Assembly: GCA_964487395.1 (NCBI GenBank)
Contig: CAZAQH010000082.1
Coordinates: forward strand, 1-8,075
Direction: 5' to 3'
DNA from: RGIG8767 sp964487395
Lineage (GTDB): Bacteria > Bacillota > Clostridia > Lachnospirales > Lachnospiraceae
DNA length: 8,075 nucleotides
Part shown: positions 6,048-8,075 of the stretch, piece by piece
How the letters are laid out: every line of letters begins with the position of its first letter
Position numbering within the stretch: position 1 is the first letter of the stretch
Translations under genes and position numbers: made by a program
The notes under the pieces: model-generated
Databases searched by the model: none
The model's input: only the letters and a program-made list of their open reading frames with translations
Told to the model about the DNA's origin: nothing

Positions 6048-6053
6048 TATAAT
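6025..6053 (+). promoter_or_regulatory. Sigma-A-type promoter of the Fic gene
   Basis: TGGATA (6025-6030, 4 of 6 matches) and a perfect TATAAT (6048-6053) are separated by 17 bp. Transcription would begin near 6060 and give a leader of about 25 nt. The spacer contains a perfect 10-bp palindrome, so the promoter is probably repressed by a bound protein. Confidence 0.6.
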
Positions 6054-6084
6054 ATAGATAAATCAAGAAAGTGAGGCGATAATT

Positions 6085-6978
6085 ATGGAATATATATCAG
6101 TAAAAGAAACATCATTAAAATGGAATCTGTCTGAACGAAGTGTCCGTAATTACTGTCAAAAAGGGCGTATTCCCGGTGCTTTTCTAATTGGAAAAACATG
6201 GAGTATTCCCAGTGATGCAACAAAACCATCCCGAAAATCAACAGTTTCTAATATTTCACGTACTTTGCATAACGTACTTAAGGAAGAAAAAAAACAGGGT
6301 CTAACAGGTGGTATCTATCATAAAATACAAATTGAATTGACTTATAATTCCAATCATATGGAAGGCAGTAAACTAACTCATGACGAAACCAGATATATCT
6401 ACGAAACCAACACCATTGGAATCAATGATAAACAAATTAATGTTGATGATATCGTAGAAACAGTAAATCACTTCCGCTGTATTGATTATATTATTGACCG
6501 TTGTGATAAAATCATTACAGAAAAAATGATAAAGGAACTACATCTGATTTTAAAAAACGGCACATCAGACAGTAGACAATCCTGGTTTGCTGTTGGTGAC
6601 TATAAAAAGTTTCCAAACGAAGTCGGTGGAATACAAACCACAAATCCAGAAGATGTACACCGTAAAATTTCCACTCTGCTTACCAGATACCACAAAATAA
6701 CTAATCCCGATTTAGACACCCTTCTTGATTTTCATTTTCAATTTGAGAGGATTCATCCTTTCCAAGATGGTAACGGACGTATTGGACGACTTTTACTTTT
6801 TAAAGAATGTTTAAAACATAAGATTGTCCCGTTTATCATCACAGACAATATGAAAATGTTTTACTACCGTGGTCTATCAGAATGGAAAAAAGAAAGAGGA
6901 TATCTTAGAGATACTTGCCTTACTGCACAAGATGAAATGAAACAATATCTTGATTACTTCCAAATTCAGCTTCACTAA
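6085..6978 (+). CDS. Fic-domain protein with N-terminal winged-helix (excisionase/MerR-like) domain
   Basis: A 297-residue cytoplasmic protein of the Fic family, which usually transfers AMP from ATP to a hydroxyl of a target protein. The canonical Fic motif HPFQDGNGRIGR is at 224-235, with catalytic H224, acidic D228 and R232/R235. An inhibitory helix motif of the (S/T)xxxE(G/N) type, SNHMEG (89-94) with E93, lies N-terminal to the Fic core, which makes this a class II, self-inhibited enzyme. Residues 1 to about 45 (SVKETSLKWNLSERSVRNYC, then a basic hairpin ending in WSIP) look like an excisionase/MerR-type winged helix, suggesting DNA binding. All key residues are present and the length is normal. 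The ATG follows GTGAGG at 8 nt. It is the only plus-strand gene here, has its own promoter with repeated operator-like sites, and ends at a shared terminator. The target protein is unknown. Confidence 0.93.
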   Translation: MEYISVKETSLKWNLSERSVRNYCQKGRIPGAFLIGKTWSIPSDATKPSRKSTVSNISRTLHNVLKEEKKQGLTGGIYHKIQIELTYNSNHMEGSKLTHDETRYIYETNTIGINDKQINVDDIVETVNHFRCIDYIIDRCDKIITEKMIKELHLILKNGTSDSRQSWFAVGDYKKFPNEVGGIQTTNPEDVHRKISTLLTRYHKITNPDLDTLLDFHFQFERIHPFQDGNGRIGRLLLFKECLKHKIVPFIITDNMKMFYYRGLSEWKKERGYLRDTCLTAQDEMKQYLDYFQIQLH

Positions 6979-7006
6979 AAAAGGCTCTACCTCAGTAGTG
7001 CCTTTT
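6979..7006. terminator. Bidirectional intrinsic terminator between convergent genes
   Basis: AAAAGGC (6979-6985) pairs with GCCTTTT (7000-7006), and inside it CTAC (6987-6990) pairs with GTAG (6995-6998) around the loop CTCA, leaving one T-T mismatch. It starts right after the Fic stop codon and lies 15 bp beyond the esterase stop. On the minus strand six T residues follow the stem's GCC; on the plus strand there are four. It should therefore work better for the esterase transcript. Confidence 0.75.
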
Positions 7007-7021
7007 GATGATTTCTGTAAT

Positions 7022-7972
7022 TTAGAATCCCAGGTTTTGTATTGCCAGTACCAGGTTTCTTCCGTACATTTCTGCACCAAGTGCATTGGGATGAAGGTCG
7101 TCTAAATAGTACTCCGATAAATGAGGCACCATGGTAAAGCCATCTACAATCTTAATATTTGCATATTTACGGCAAATCTTTTTTACATTATCACAAAATC
7201 GAATCAGAGTCGGAATGCCCTCTATCGAATCACCTCGCCAAATAGGGGTAATGCAAAGGATCGGAATCTCATTTCCATAGACTTCCATCAATCTCTCATA
7301 ATATTCTTCTATATCAACCATGCTCTCTGTACCGTACTGATTGGTTCCAAGGGAGACAATGATTTTATCCGGCATATAGCCTTCCATTCTCATAAGTGAT
7401 TTTTTATCGTACACATAAGCACCAATGCCTTGATTGATTACATCATAGTGTAGCAGTTGGTTCGCAACACTAGCATAAGTATGTGCAGATCTTAATGGAC
7501 CATATCCCTGTGTAATGGAATCACCAAGCCATAACACTTTTTCCTTTTTCTGTGGTGCATCTGCTTTTGCATTCATCGCAAAATTCTTTATCAATACCGT
7601 TGCATCCGCCGGAAGGTAAATAACTGCATTCTTACTGCCCTCTGGTAAAGAGAAAACCAATTTCCCTTTTTCTTCTAAATCTTTTACATAGAAAATCTGC
7701 GTAATCTGTCCATCTACGGCAAGTTCAAAGGTATCAAGAGAACCAATCCATATAATTTTATACTCAAAGGAAATCTCTGTTGCAGATGTATTAAATTCTA
7801 ATGTTTTGGAAGTAGAAGCCATACATCTGTCATACCAGAATTCATCTGCTGCCTTGAAATATTCCATCTGTGGAGCACTATACTGAAATGCCTGTAAATA
7901 TCCATCTTCTGTTTCGCTAAAACTGTAAGCACCAAAATAGTATTTTTTTAATTCATCGTTTGTTATGTCCAT
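7022..7972 (-). CDS. Two-domain SGNH/GDSL-family esterase
   Basis: A 316-residue hydrolase. The N-terminal part (about 1-135) is beta-rich and jelly-roll-like, with W46, W75 and aromatic clusters. The C-terminal part (about 144-316) is an SGNH/GDSL esterase with all blocks: WLGDSITQGYG (nucleophile S152), NQGIGAYVY (G182), SLGTNQYG (G209, N211) and DDLHPNALG (D291 and H294). This layout recalls carbohydrate esterase family 2, which deacetylates plant polysaccharides or sugars, but a general deacetylase is equally possible. No signal peptide or membrane segment is visible, so it should act in the cytoplasm, perhaps on imported acetylated oligosaccharides. The start is supported by AAGGAG (7980-7985) at 7 nt. 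A partial upstream gene ends 33 bp before the start, suggesting an operon. The gene ends at a strong terminator. Confidence 0.92.
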   Translation of the reverse strand: MDITNDELKKYYFGAYSFSETEDGYLQAFQYSAPQMEYFKAADEFWYDRCMASTSKTLEFNTSATEISFEYKIIWIGSLDTFELAVDGQITQIFYVKDLEEKGKLVFSLPEGSKNAVIYLPADATVLIKNFAMNAKADAPQKKEKVLWLGDSITQGYGPLRSAHTYASVANQLLHYDVINQGIGAYVYDKKSLMRMEGYMPDKIIVSLGTNQYGTESMVDIEEYYERLMEVYGNEIPILCITPIWRGDSIEGIPTLIRFCDNVKKICRKYANIKIVDGFTMVPHLSEYYLDDLHPNALGAEMYGRNLVLAIQNLGF

Positions 7973-8005
7973 TTTTATGCTCCTTGTGTATTAGAATGTG
8001 ATACA

Positions 8006-8075
8006 TTACTGATTCAAAAACTGCAAAATAGAGTCAACTGTCTTGCTCCATTGCTCTGTGTTGGTAATCGTCGCC
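8006..8075 (-). CDS. 3' end of an unidentified gene running in from the right edge
   Basis: The minus-strand frame starting at 8074 stays open for 22 codons and ends at TAA (8006-8008). The visible C-terminus is ATITNTEQWSKTVDSILQ followed by FLNQ, which looks like a closing amphipathic helix of a soluble enzyme. It stops 33 bp before the ATG of the esterase and shares its strand, so the two probably form an operon. The fragment is too short to name a family. The frame could be chance, but the composition and close spacing to a Shine-Dalgarno-led gene favour a real one. Confidence 0.5.
   Translation of the reverse strand, partial: ATITNTEQWSKTVDSILQFLNQ

Noticed and set aside
6877..7086. 69-codon minus-strand frame bridging the Fic and esterase 3' ends
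   Set aside because: It reads through the bidirectional terminator and is antisense to the Fic C-terminus; no family resemblance.

Overview
The window is AT-rich and carries mostly minus-strand genes with strong purine Shine-Dalgarno sequences. It encodes anaerobe-type redox proteins: an EFR1-type flavodoxin/2[4Fe-4S] protein and an aldo/keto reductase with a C-terminal 4Fe-4S module. Gene content and style fit a strict anaerobe of the Clostridia, most likely a Lachnospiraceae-like gut bacterium. This is inferred from gene families only; there is no rRNA or other taxonomic marker.

Layout, left to right. (1) Positions 23-4695 hold four minus-strand genes, transcribed right to left: a PAF-acetylhydrolase-like serine hydrolase with four N-terminal membrane segments, the Fe-S aldo/keto reductase, an acyltransferase-3 membrane protein, and the EFR1 ferredoxin-flavodoxin. 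The hydrolase and the reductase each have a recognisable promoter, and the reductase promoter overlaps a perfect 9-bp inverted repeat. (2) Positions 4705-5850 hold an apparent rearrangement scar. A BcrA-type ABC ATPase stops just after its D-loop and has no permease partner. A LytTR-like direct repeat with a TATAAT box points at its broken end. Upstream of it lies an intact UPF0178 (YaiI/YqxD) gene. (3) Positions 5851-6084 are a divergent regulatory region with several dyads, including three copies of a TATCGGYA half-site around the promoter of the next gene. (4) Positions 6085-6978 (plus strand) encode a Fic-domain protein with an N-terminal winged-helix-like domain and a class II inhibitory motif. 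(5) A bidirectional terminator separates it from a convergent minus-strand two-domain SGNH/GDSL esterase, which is preceded by the last codons of a partial gene at the right edge.

How the parts may work together. The four left-hand genes could form a loose neighbourhood for lipid or acyl-group turnover and redox chemistry, with the EFR1 protein as a possible electron carrier for the Fe-S reductase; this is inference. The Fic protein may control its own promoter through its HTH domain, since half-sites flank and interrupt that promoter. I see no rRNA, tRNA, CRISPR array, intact insertion sequence or phage gene. No stretch over 300 bases lacks a gene. I found no clear-cut new system. The most unusual signals are the orphan LytTR-like promoter facing the truncated ABC gene and the repeated operator-like motif at the Fic gene.
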